This document shows positions 6,265-13,838 of a stretch of 13,841 bases of DNA, piece after piece. Both the position numbers and the translations under genes were made by a program. Below the pieces are notes generated by a model. That model worked only from the letters and a program-made list of their open reading frames with translations, made no database searches and was not told the DNA's origin. Each line of letters opens with the position of its first letter. Positions within the stretch are counted from its first letter, which is position 1. The stretch is from a bacterium (lineage in GTDB: Bacteria; SM23-81; DAOVCL01), in contig JAOZPP010000081.1 of the NCBI GenBank assembly GCA_029932675.1, positions 1 through 13,841 on the forward strand. The letters are read 5' to 3'.

Positions 6265-6270
6265 TACAAT
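6265..6270 (+). promoter_or_regulatory. Possible -10 element upstream of the M23 peptidase gene
   Basis: TACAAT (6265-6270) is a good -10 match located 24 bases before the TTG start. The region about 17 bases upstream (TTTTAA) is a poor -35 box. The 132-base gap from the amidohydrolase gene leaves room for a promoter, and no terminator is visible there. Weak call. Confidence 0.25.
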
Positions 6271-6294
6271 TCCGTCACCAGGAGGGTATTTGCT

Positions 6295-8505
6295 TTGAAG
6301 TTGGCCCCGAAACTCGGTTTGCTGCTCACCTTTTGGGTCATTTTTTGGGGGGGATCCTCCCTGGGCACAACCTATATCTGGCCGTTAGGGGCCCGGAAAG
6401 GGATCAGCGCTACCTTTGGCGAGTATAGGGAAGGGCATCTCCACGCCGGAATTGACCTGAAGACCTGGGGTAAGGAAGGTTATCCCGTATATGCGGTGGC
6501 TGGGGGATGGGTTTGGAGGCTGAAGACCTCCCCCTGGGGTTATGGCAAAGCGGTTTACCTCAAGCTGAGGGATGGCCGCTATGCTGTCTATGGCCACCTC
6601 TCCGAATTTGCCCCTCGCATCAGGAAGCTCGTGGAGGAGGAGCAGAGAAGAAAGGGGAGGTATTCGGTGGAGATCTTCCCCCCTCCAGGGGAGGTTCTGG
6701 TGAAAAGGGGGGAGTTAATTGGTTACTCCGGTAGCACGGGGAAAGGGCCTGCCCACCTCCATTTTGAGCTCAGGGATGGAGAAAACCGCCCGATCAATCC
6801 ACTCTTCTCTGGCCTCCAGGCCAAAGATAGCCGACCACCCGTGTTTAGATCGATCTGCTTTGAGCCCTTTACCCACTCCTCCTTGGTGGATGGTCTCCCC
6901 CTGGCCAAGATCTATCGGTTTGTACGTCAAGGGCCAATCTACACCCTGACTGATGTCCCGCAGATATGGGGGAAGATCGGCTGTTCGGTGGAGGTCTATG
7001 ATCTCTTAGATGGTGCGGAGAATGAGTGTGGAGTTTATGGATTGGAGTTCTTTCTTGATGGGGAACTTGGCTTCGCTAAAAGGTATGACTACTTCTCCTA
7101 TGCGAATTCCTATAAGGTCGACCTCGATTGGGATTACCCCCTATTGCTGGAGGGAAGGGGATACTTCTCCCGGCTCTATATCCTCCCCGGTAACTCCCTT
7201 CCCCTATATTCCCCAACGGGTTCCCAAGGGTTCCTCGAGGGATTGGACCCAGGTTACCATAGGGTGAAGGTGTTGGCCACAGATGTGGCCGGGAATCTAT
7301 CCCAGGCTATCTTTAAGGTCCTCGTAGATCAACCCCCTTTGGTGACCAAATTTGTTCACTCCTCCCCCAATGAAGTCACCGTGGAGGGTAGGGATGGGGA
7401 TGGGTCAATAAGGGGAGTTGTGGTGGAAGTCATGAGAGGGAGAGGTTGGCAGATTGCCACCAAGGGGATGCCAGGTCAGCTCTCGTTGCCTCAGTGGGAT
7501 GGGGAGCCTCTGCGGGCCAAGGTCATCGATCGTTGGGGAGTAGCTTCTCCCTATCGCTACCTTTGGCCCGGTGGATCAGAGAAAAGGGCTGGGGAACTAA
7601 GATTCTGGGTTGACTTGAAACCCTGTCTGGGATATATTCTCTTTGAGGTTAGATCTTCAATGCCTCTGAAGGAGGGTCCGCGGCTTTGGATCTCCGGCCA
7701 GGGGGAGGTAAACCCAATTCAGGCTGGTATCCGGCGATACTTGGCCAGCCTTCCCTTGGTCACTCGCTGGGCGGGAAAGGTAGAGCTCAGGGTGGAAGGG
7801 GAAGGAATTAACCATCAAAAGGCTGGGTTGGATACAACGTTTTCTGCCTGGTTTATTCCTGCCCCTGGGGGGAAGAGGATAGATCTCCCCGATTTGAAGA
7901 TAGATTTCCCCCCGCAAAGCCTTTGTCAAGATATGACAATGGAGATCGAAAGGGTAAAAGCCCATATTCCGCCCCTTTTCCTCTGCCTGAAGGATCCTTT
8001 TCAGATCGCACCCGTAGATGTTCCCTTCAATCAAAAGGTGAGGATTTCGGTTGACATCCCCCCGAAGGCTGATACTTCCCGGGCTGGCCTATTTACCCTT
8101 GAGGGGAACGATTGGAAGTGGGTTAAGGAGAGCAGAAGGAGAGGAAAGAGGATAGAGGCGCAGGTGAGACACTTTTCTACTTATGCTGTCCTTTTAGATA
8201 CCATCAAGCCCCGGATTTGGGATATTAAGCCCCTCGCAGGTTCCCGGCTAAAGGAGAGGAAACCCCTCCTTACAGCCAGGGTCGACGATCAAGGAGCAGG
8301 GATAGGTGGGGATGAGGATGTAGTGGTTTGGCTTGATGGATCAAGGGTTATCTCGGAGTGGGATCCGGAGAGGAAGTCCCTCAAATATAGGCCCAGCGAA
8401 CCTCTCTCCTTTGGCTACCATCGGTTAAGGATTGAGGTGAGAGACAGGGTGGGCAATTACCAGACCAAGCGCACAGGATTTTGGATAATGAAGGAGAAAA
8501 AATAA
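6295..8505 (+). CDS. Secreted M23 family metallopeptidase with Ig-like C-terminal region
   Basis: A signal peptide is clear: basic MKLAPK, a hydrophobic core of about 14 residues, and likely cleavage after SSLG near residue 24. The M23/LytM zinc peptidase domain follows directly: HLHAGIDL (48-55) gives the HxxxD ligands H50 and D54, YGHLSEF supplies H101, and AHLHFEL (153-159) gives the HxH pair H154 and H156. All catalytic residues are present, so it is probably an active peptidoglycan endopeptidase outside the cytoplasmic membrane. About 560 further residues look beta-rich. DVAGN and DRVGN turns are typical of bacterial Ig-like repeats, and HFSTYAVL is a strand motif often seen just before a terminal Ig-like domain. 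At 736 residues it is much longer than stand-alone M23 enzymes; the extra part may bind the wall or a partner. The start is TTG 6295 with AGGAGGG (6280-6286) 8 bases upstream. It is separated from the amidohydrolase by 132 bases and may have its own promoter. Confidence 0.9.
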   Translation: MKLAPKLGLLLTFWVIFWGGSSLGTTYIWPLGARKGISATFGEYREGHLHAGIDLKTWGKEGYPVYAVAGGWVWRLKTSPWGYGKAVYLKLRDGRYAVYGHLSEFAPRIRKLVEEEQRRKGRYSVEIFPPPGEVLVKRGELIGYSGSTGKGPAHLHFELRDGENRPINPLFSGLQAKDSRPPVFRSICFEPFTHSSLVDGLPLAKIYRFVRQGPIYTLTDVPQIWGKIGCSVEVYDLLDGAENECGVYGLEFFLDGELGFAKRYDYFSYANSYKVDLDWDYPLLLEGRGYFSRLYILPGNSLPLYSPTGSQGFLEGLDPGYHRVKVLATDVAGNLSQAIFKVLVDQPPLVTKFVHSSPNEVTVEGRDGDGSIRGVVVEVMRGRGWQIATKGMPGQLSLPQWDGEPLRAKVIDRWGVASPYRYLWPGGSEKRAGELRFWVDLKPCLGYILFEVRSSMPLKEGPRLWISGQGEVNPIQAGIRRYLASLPLVTRWAGKVELRVEGEGINHQKAGLDTTFSAWFIPAPGGKRIDLPDLKIDFPPQSLCQDMTMEIERVKAHIPPLFLCLKDPFQIAPVDVPFNQKVRISVDIPPKADTSRAGLFTLEGNDWKWVKESRRRGKRIEAQVRHFSTYAVLLDTIKPRIWDIKPLAGSRLKERKPLLTARVDDQGAGIGGDEDVVVWLDGSRVISEWDPERKSLKYRPSEPLSFGYHRLRIEVRDRVGNYQTKRTGFWIMKEKK

Positions 8506-8515
8506 GAAAGAGGGA

Positions 8516-8569
8516 AGGGACAGACATCCTGACCATTTGCCTGGCCGGGACAGGTTCCTGTCTGTTCCT
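8516..8569. repeat. Imperfect palindromic element between M23 peptidase and rhomboid genes
   Basis: AGGGACAGAC (8516-8525) pairs with GTCTGTTCCT (8560-8569) through one wobble. Inside, GACAGG (8549-8554) and CCTGTC (8557-8562) form a smaller palindrome. The core GGGACAGG...CCTGTC resembles the first hairpin of the element at 1123-1182, so it may be a decayed relative. There is no T-tract, so it is not a convincing terminator. Confidence 0.45.
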
Positions 8570-8633
8570 CCAGATCTCTCCTACCATCGCCCTCTCCATA
8601 AGCCGGGTAGAAGCGAATTCTTAGAACAGAGAG

Positions 8634-9296
8634 ATGATACCCTTAAGGGACGAAAATCCAACCTACATCTTCCCCTTTATAACCGTAGGGATAGTTCTCC
8701 TAAACTGCCTCCTCTTCCTCTATCAGCTTTCCTGGGGGAGAGGTTTGATCCTCAGGTTAGGGGTTATTCCCTACGAGATAATCCATGGGGTGGATCTACC
8801 CCCTCCCTCCCCTATCCCCGTGCGCCTCACCCCATTTACCTCTATGTTTATGCACGGCGGGTTCCTCCATATCGGGGGGAATATGCTCTACCTCTGGATA
8901 TTTGGGGATAATGTGGAAGAGCAATTGGGACATCTCCGATTCCTCCTCTTCTACCTTGGCTGTGGTTTGGCCGCTGAGGGGGTGCAGATCCTGACCAACC
9001 CTCAGTCTACCATCCCGCTGATCGGGGCCAGCGGGGCCATCGCTGGCGTCTTAGGGGCATATCTGGTAAGGTTCCCTCGGGCCAGGGTCTTGACCTTGGT
9101 CATCTTGGGTTATTTTATCCGGGTGATGCGGGTTCCAGCCTTCCTTCTGCTTGGCCTCTGGTTCCTTATTCAGCTCCTCAATGGAATTCCCAGCTTAGGG
9201 GGAGGAGTTAGTGGAGGGGTGGCCTGGTTTGCCCATATCGGTGGATTTGCCGCTGGTGCTATCGGAGCAAAGCTTTTAGGAGGAGGGAGGGGATAA
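8634..9296 (+). CDS. Rhomboid family intramembrane serine protease
   Basis: This is a 220-residue polytopic membrane protein. The first membrane segment (about 12-33) is followed by the loop and half-membrane region typical of rhomboids. MHGGFLHIGGNMLYLWIFG (73-91) contains the conserved H79 and N83 of the oxyanion region. LIGASGAIAGVLGAYL (129-144) carries the nucleophile S133 in the GASG motif, and AWFAHIGGFAAG contains the catalytic partner H201. The dyad is complete, so it should cleave substrates within the membrane; its targets cannot be inferred. Six membrane helices fit the basic bacterial form, with no extra cytoplasmic domain. The ATG at 8634 has only a weak purine-rich sequence before it (CAGAGAG), unlike its neighbours. 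The dnaE ATG begins 2 bases after the end of its stop codon, so the two are likely cotranscribed. Confidence 0.92.
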   Translation: MIPLRDENPTYIFPFITVGIVLLNCLLFLYQLSWGRGLILRLGVIPYEIIHGVDLPPPSPIPVRLTPFTSMFMHGGFLHIGGNMLYLWIFGDNVEEQLGHLRFLLFYLGCGLAAEGVQILTNPQSTIPLIGASGAIAGVLGAYLVRFPRARVLTLVILGYFIRVMRVPAFLLLGLWFLIQLLNGIPSLGGGVSGGVAWFAHIGGFAAGAIGAKLLGGGRG

Positions 9297-9297
9297 G

Positions 9298-12200
9298 ATG
9301 GCTGCGAGATTCATCCATTTGCATAATCACACAGATTATAGCCTCCTCGATGGGGCTTGCCGGATTGATGCCTTGGTGGCCCAGGCAAAGAGGTTCGGTA
9401 TGCCGGCGGTGGCCATAACCGACCACGGCAATATGTTTGGGGCCATTGAGTTCTACAAGAAGGCTATGGAGGCAGGCCTCAAACCGATAATTGGCAGCGA
9501 GGTCTATGTTGCCCCCAAATCCAGGAAGGAGAAGACTTCCCCATCTGGCCTTAATGAGGCTTCCTACCATCTTACCCTTTTGGCCAAGGATTATCAGGGG
9601 TATAAGAACCTGATGAGGCTATCTACCATAGGGTACTTGGAGGGCTTTTACTATAAACCGAGGATAGATAAGGAATGCCTTGCTCAATTTGGGGAGGGGC
9701 TGATCGGCTTGAGCGGATGTGCAAAGGGGGAGATCCCCCGGCTCTTGATTTCCGGTAACTATGAAAAGGCAAAGAAAGTGGCCAGGGAGTATTTAGAGAT
9801 ATTTGGAGCTGAGAACTTCTACCTTGAACTTCAGGACCATGGCATAGAGGAGGAGAAAAAGGCCCTTAAAGGGCTCCTTAAGCTTTCCGAGGAGTTAGGG
9901 ATACCCTATGTAGCTACCAATGATTGTCATTACCTGGTAAAGGAGCATTACCAGGCCCACGACTTGCTCCTCTGCATCCAGACTGGGAAGAAAGTGCAAG
10001 ATGAGGATAGGCTTCGGTTCTCCACCGATCAGATCTACTTTAAGTCCCCTGAGGAGATGGAAAGGCTCTTCTCCTCCCTTCCCCAGGCCCTCTCCAACTC
10101 GGTGAGGATCGCCGAGGGATGTAACCTAATGCTCGACTTTCATAAGGTTCATCTTCCCCATTTCCCCCTTCCGCAAGGCTACCCTAACCCGGGTTCCTAT
10201 CTAAGGGAGCTTGCCCATCAGGGCTTAAAGGATAGGTATGCGAAGGTTACTCCCCAATTGGAGGAGAGGCTTGAGTATGAGCTGGGGATAATAGAGAAGA
10301 TGGGGTTTGCTGGGTACTTCCTCATCGTTAAGGATCTAATCGATTATGCCCGTAGCCAGGGGATAAGCGTGGGTCCGGGGAGGGGATCGGTGGGGGGGAG
10401 CTTAGTAGCCTATTCGTTAGGGATCACTGAGATCGATCCCATTGGTTATGACCTCCTCTTCGAGAGGTTTCTCAATCCGGAGAGGATTAGTATGCCCGAC
10501 ATCGATATAGACTTCTCAGACCGCGACCGGGATAAGGTGATAAAGTATGTAGTGGAGAAGTATGGATCAAAGAATGTGACCCAGATAATTACCTTTGGCA
10601 CAATGGCTGCCCGGGCAGTAGTGAGGGACGTAGGGAGGGTTTTGGATATGCCCTATATGGAGGTGGATAGAATAGCCAAGCTAATCCCCTTTGAGCCTGA
10701 TATGACCTTGCAGAGGGCCCTGGAGCAGGTTGGGCCCCTGCGGGAGTTGGCCGAAAAGAACCCTCAGGTGCAGAACCTCTTGAAGAACGCCCAGGTGTTG
10801 GAGGGCCTGGCCAGGCATGCCTCAACCCATGCGGCCGGGGTGGTGATTGCCCCCTCAGAACTCACCGACTTCGTTCCCTTGTTCCGTCCGCCCAAGGGGG
10901 GAGAGGTCACTACCCAGTATGATATGAAGGCTTTGGAGGAGATAGGACTTCTCAAGATGGATTTCCTGGGCCTGCGCACCCTCACCGTGATCCAGGATAC
11001 CCTGGAGATTGTGGAGAGGAATCGGGGGGAGAAGATAAAGCTTGAGGATATTCCTCTCAATGACCGAAAGACGTTTAAGCTCCTCTCCCGCGGGGATACG
11101 GTGGGAGTCTTCCAGTTTGAGAGCTCGGGGATGAGGGATTACCTGCGGAAGCTAAAGCCGGAGAAGATTGAGGACATGATTGCGATGAATGCGCTCTACC
11201 GGCCAGGGCCCCTCGGTTCAGCGATGATCGATGACTTTATCCAACGGAAACATGGGAAGAGGAAGGTCGATTATCTCCATCCTCTTTTGGAGCCGATCCT
11301 GAAGGAGACCTATGGAGTAATTGTCTACCAGGAGCAGGTGATGAAAATTGCCAGTGATATGGCTGGTTTCAGCTTAGGGAAAGCGGACATCCTCCGGCGG
11401 GCTATGGGGAAGAAACAGGCGGAGATGATGATCGAACAGAGGGAGGAGTTCATCAAAGGGGCCCTTTCTAAGGGGGTGAAGAAGGAGGTAGCTGATGCGG
11501 TCTTTGATCTAATGGCCCATTTTGCCGGTTATGGGTTTAACAAGTCGCACAGCACTGGTTATGCCCTGGTGGCCTATCAAACGGCCTACTTAAAGGCCCA
11601 TTATCCGGTGGAGTTTATGGCTGCCTCCCTCTCCAGTGAGATGGGCGATTCAGATCGAGTTGTTGTTCTCCTCAATGAGTGTAAGAGGATGGGGATCGAT
11701 GTCCTTCCTCCAGATGTGAACCGGAGCTTCGACCGCTTCTGGGTGGAGGGGGAGAGGATATTCTTTGGTTTGGGTGCGGTGAAGAATGTGGGGCATAAAG
11801 CTGTAAATTCTATAGTAAGGGCCAGAGAGGATGGTGGAAACTTCAGGGACCTTTTTGACTTCTGTGAAAGGGTAGATCTGAGATTGGTAAACCGAAGGAT
11901 GATTCAGAGCCTAATCCAAGCAGGGGCTATGGACTCCCTTAAAGGCCACCGGGCCCAGATGGTAAGTATGGTGCAGCAAGCGATGGAGTGGGGGCAGAAA
12001 AGCAGTAGAGATAAGGCAAAAGGGCAGATAAGTCTATTTGGGGAGGGGAGTGAGGTTTTTGCCCCCCCAGAGCTTCCCCAAGTGGAGGAGTGGTCCACAA
12101 GCTATCTTCTCTCCCGGGAGAAAGAAGTTTTAGGGTTCTTCGTTTCCGGTCACCCACTGGATAGGTATAAGGGGGAGTTGAAGAGATTTGCCAATACTAC

Positions 12201-12726
12201 AGCCCATAGCCTCCAGGAACGTGGGGAGGGTGATATGGTAAGTTTGGGGGGCATCCTGGCCGGAGTAAAGTTAAACGAAGACCGGAAGGGAAAACCGATG
12301 GCCTTTATCACTGTGGAAGATTTCGAGGGGAGCTTTGAGGTCCTCGTCTTCTCAGACCTCTACGAGGGGGTAAAGGACATCCTCCGCGATGATTCCTTAA
12401 TCCTGATAAAGGGAAGGGTATCCACCAAAGAAGCCGAGAGGGCCAAAGTGGTTGCCTCTCAGGTTCTTCCCCTTTCCAAGGTCGAAAAGCTCCCTGCTCG
12501 TTCCCTCCACCTGAGGATTTCCACAGTGGGTTTAGATGAAAGCCTCTTGGAGGAGGTGAAGGGGATAATCTCCCCCTCCACCGGAGAGTGTAGGTTGGAG
12601 ATCCATTTAGAGACGAGAGATGAGAATTTAAGGATAAGGTCAAGGGGGGTCAGGGTTGATCCTAAACCAAGGGTGCTTGCCAAGCTGATGGGAATCTTAG
12701 GGGAGGAGAACGTTTGGGTGGAGTAA
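9298..12726 (+). CDS. dnaE: DNA polymerase III subunit alpha
   Basis: The catalytic subunit of the replicative C-family polymerase, 1142 residues, close to the usual DnaE1 length. The PHP domain is at 1-270 and keeps all nine expected metal ligands: H9, H11, D18, H43, E68, H91, C141, D209 and H211. It may therefore keep metal-dependent 3'-5' exonuclease activity, as in Thermus. The palm has PDIDIDF with D401 and D403, plus MDFLGLR with D555, the same numbers as the E. coli catalytic triad. GPGRGSVGGS (359-368) is the phosphate-binding part of the polymerase core. GYGFNKSHSTGYALVAYQT and a finger region follow, then a helix-hairpin-helix-type segment and an OB fold (about 980-1060, SLGGILAGVKLNEDRKGKP). 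The ATG at 9298 has GGAGGGAGGGG just upstream, inside the rhomboid gene's end. dnaE is the last plus-strand gene before convergent coaE. I see no intein or split. Confidence 0.97.
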   Translation: MAARFIHLHNHTDYSLLDGACRIDALVAQAKRFGMPAVAITDHGNMFGAIEFYKKAMEAGLKPIIGSEVYVAPKSRKEKTSPSGLNEASYHLTLLAKDYQGYKNLMRLSTIGYLEGFYYKPRIDKECLAQFGEGLIGLSGCAKGEIPRLLISGNYEKAKKVAREYLEIFGAENFYLELQDHGIEEEKKALKGLLKLSEELGIPYVATNDCHYLVKEHYQAHDLLLCIQTGKKVQDEDRLRFSTDQIYFKSPEEMERLFSSLPQALSNSVRIAEGCNLMLDFHKVHLPHFPLPQGYPNPGSYLRELAHQGLKDRYAKVTPQLEERLEYELGIIEKMGFAGYFLIVKDLIDYARSQGISVGPGRGSVGGSLVAYSLGITEIDPIGYDLLFERFLNPERISMPDIDIDFSDRDRDKVIKYVVEKYGSKNVTQIITFGTMAARAVVRDVGRVLDMPYMEVDRIAKLIPFEPDMTLQRALEQVGPLRELAEKNPQVQNLLKNAQVLEGLARHASTHAAGVVIAPSELTDFVPLFRPPKGGEVTTQYDMKALEEIGLLKMDFLGLRTLTVIQDTLEIVERNRGEKIKLEDIPLNDRKTFKLLSRGDTVGVFQFESSGMRDYLRKLKPEKIEDMIAMNALYRPGPLGSAMIDDFIQRKHGKRKVDYLHPLLEPILKETYGVIVYQEQVMKIASDMAGFSLGKADILRRAMGKKQAEMMIEQREEFIKGALSKGVKKEVADAVFDLMAHFAGYGFNKSHSTGYALVAYQTAYLKAHYPVEFMAASLSSEMGDSDRVVVLLNECKRMGIDVLPPDVNRSFDRFWVEGERIFFGLGAVKNVGHKAVNSIVRAREDGGNFRDLFDFCERVDLRLVNRRMIQSLIQAGAMDSLKGHRAQMVSMVQQAMEWGQKSSRDKAKGQISLFGEGSEVFAPPELPQVEEWSTSYLLSREKEVLGFFVSGHPLDRYKGELKRFANTTAHSLQERGEGDMVSLGGILAGVKLNEDRKGKPMAFITVEDFEGSFEVLVFSDLYEGVKDILRDDSLILIKGRVSTKEAERAKVVASQVLPLSKVEKLPARSLHLRISTVGLDESLLEEVKGIISPSTGECRLEIHLETRDENLRIRSRGVRVDPKPRVLAKLMGILGEENVWVE

Positions 12727-12743
12727 GGACGGGGATTCAATAA

Positions 12744-12767
12744 GGGATTGGCCTATGGCAATCTCCC
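12744..12767. other. Hairpin between convergent dnaE and coaE
   Basis: GATTG (12746-12750) and CAATC (12759-12763) form a stem, with flanking GG and CC able to extend it around a bulge. It lies in the 54-base gap between the two converging genes, where a bidirectional terminator would be expected. Neither strand has a T-tract, so any terminator role is weak. Confidence 0.3.
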
Positions 12768-12780
12768 GGAATAATTGAGG

Positions 12781-13371
12781 TTAATCATGCTGGCTTATCA
12801 TCTCCCAGGCCTTATGGGCTTGACCTTCCAATTCCTTTAGGCTCCCGTCGTTGTCTATCACCAGATCCGCCTTCTTAGCCAGTTCTTCCGCGGGAAGCTG
12901 TAGAGCCATCCTTTCCTCTATCTCCCTTAGGCTCCACCGTGAGCCAATCCTTTTCTTTCTTGTCCGTTTCTTCGCCCTGACCAAGATGAGAAAGTCCAAT
13001 ATCGCGGAGAGTTCGTTCCATTCCCCGAGCAGGGCAGCATCGATGATCACTGGGCCAGGGCCTTTTGTCTTCTTGATCCTTTCTTTGAGCAGTTTAAGTA
13101 GGGGGGGATGGACTATCCTATTTAACTTAAGTCTATTCTCCGAGCTTTTAAAGGCCAACCTCCCTAACCTCCTCCGGTTGAGACTCCCATCTGGGTTAAG
13201 GATTGATCGCCCAAATGCAACTTCAAGCCTCTTCAGGACGGATGGATCCTTTTCCACGACCTCCCTCCCTAAACCATCCGCATCAATTACTTGGGCTCCC
13301 CATCTACGGAAGAACTCACAGAGGGTTGTTTTCCCGCTGCCGATTCCACCTGTAACTCCAATTAGTCTCAT
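12781..13371 (-). CDS. coaE: Dephospho-CoA kinase
   Basis: CoaE phosphorylates the 3'-hydroxyl of dephospho-CoA with ATP, the last step of coenzyme A synthesis, in the cytoplasm. From ATG (13371-13369) it has 196 residues, a normal length. MRLIGVTGGIGSGKTT puts the P-loop at 8-15, right at the N terminus as in all CoaE proteins. VIDADGLGREVV (28-39) carries the DxD-type residues that bind dephospho-CoA. LNRIVHPPLL is the conserved substrate-domain helix, and PVIIDAALLGE matches the usual P-VxDxPLLxE strand. A basic lid (RAKKRTRKKRIGSR) precedes the LREIEERMALQ segment. A TTG at 13377 would add two residues. No Shine-Dalgarno sequence lies before either start, and the promoter places transcription only about 5 bases upstream, so the message is nearly leaderless. 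It is transcribed toward dnaE. Confidence 0.95.
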   Translation of the reverse strand: MRLIGVTGGIGSGKTTLCEFFRRWGAQVIDADGLGREVVEKDPSVLKRLEVAFGRSILNPDGSLNRRRLGRLAFKSSENRLKLNRIVHPPLLKLLKERIKKTKGPGPVIIDAALLGEWNELSAILDFLILVRAKKRTRKKRIGSRWSLREIEERMALQLPAEELAKKADLVIDNDGSLKELEGQAHKAWEMISQHD

Positions 13372-13382
13372 AGTCAAGCTAC

Positions 13383-13411
13383 ATTATAAAGGGCGGGGGC
13401 CAGCCTGTCAA
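13383..13411 (-). promoter_or_regulatory. Perfect sigma-70 promoter of coaE
   Basis: On the minus strand TTGACA (13411-13406) is followed after exactly 17 bases by TATAAT (13388-13383). Both boxes match consensus perfectly. The expected start point is about 13376, only 5 bases before the coaE ATG at 13371, or at the alternative TTG at 13377. Strong constitutive transcription of a near-leaderless mRNA is the simplest reading. Confidence 0.85.
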
Positions 13412-13580
13412 AGGATTTCTCCCTGGAAAATTGCTGTTAGCCTAAAGGGGGTATGGCTTGCCACGTTGGCAATATTTTTCATCTGGGCTTTCACCCCTGG
13501 GGGAGGATCGGACTTTGGGGTTGAGAGGTGAAGAACCGTTTTCAAACCTTGATGATAGGCCTAAATCGAGGAGCATTGGT

Positions 13581-13793
13581 TTGGATGAAAAATCCTTTAA
13601 AAAACGATACGAGCTTTTTGGTTGGGACTATGAATACCGCAACCCCCTGATTAAGGAAGAGGTAGCTTGGTATAGGGAATTCGCCCTACAATCTGGTGGG
13701 CCGATCCTGGAGCTTGCCTGTGGGACAGGAAGGCTGCTGGTCTCCTTAGCCCGGGAGGGCTAGGGCATTGATCGCTCTCCTCATCAGCTTATT
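13581..13793 (+). pseudogene. SAM-dependent class I methyltransferase fragment with premature stop
   Basis: TTG 13581 starts LDEKSFKKRYELFGWDYEYR, and the frame continues through the class I motif I, PILELACGTGRLLVSLAREG. In the family the glycine loop is followed by an aromatic residue, then GIDxS at the end of the second strand. Here the aromatic codon is replaced by TAG (13761-13763). The frame resumes as GIDRSPHQL before similarity is lost near 13793. The SAM-binding start is therefore present but the rest of the Rossmann fold is missing. GAGGAG (13568-13573) lies 7 bases before TTG 13581. A longer start at TTG 13458, with AGGGGG 6 bases upstream, gives 101 codons before the stop. A nonsense mutation plus 3' truncation is likely, though the window ends at 13841 and the true downstream part might lie beyond an insertion. 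The methyl acceptor cannot be inferred. Confidence 0.65.
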
Positions 13794-13814
13794 GTCCCCT
13801 TCGGGGAATGGGAG

Positions 13815-13838
13815 AAAAACCCTCGCCTTTAGGCGAAG
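13815..13838 (-). terminator. Terminator-like hairpin on the minus strand at the right edge
   Basis: Read on the minus strand, CTTCGCC (13838-13832, loop TAAA) pairs with GGCGAGG, giving 7 bp with one T-G wobble; one G and then five T residues (13819-13815) follow. It would end a transcript entering from beyond the right edge. A second small hairpin, TCCCC (13795-13799) with GGGGA (13803-13807), lies beside it. Both lie just after the point where the methyltransferase frame loses similarity, so the segment could instead be part of a repeat. Confidence 0.45.

Noticed and set aside
8537-8911. Plus-strand 124-codon frame overlapping the start of the rhomboid gene.
   Set aside because: It is out of frame with the well-supported rhomboid, is proline- and arginine-rich, and has no recognisable domain.
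12851-13531. Long plus-strand open frame antisense to coaE, ending in a hydrophobic stretch (GVWLATLAIFFIWAFTPGG).
   Set aside because: Most of it mirrors coaE, which has clear family motifs. Only the part after about 13420 is not antisense, and it has no in-frame start with a ribosome site. It is probably chance, although a tiny membrane peptide cannot be fully excluded.
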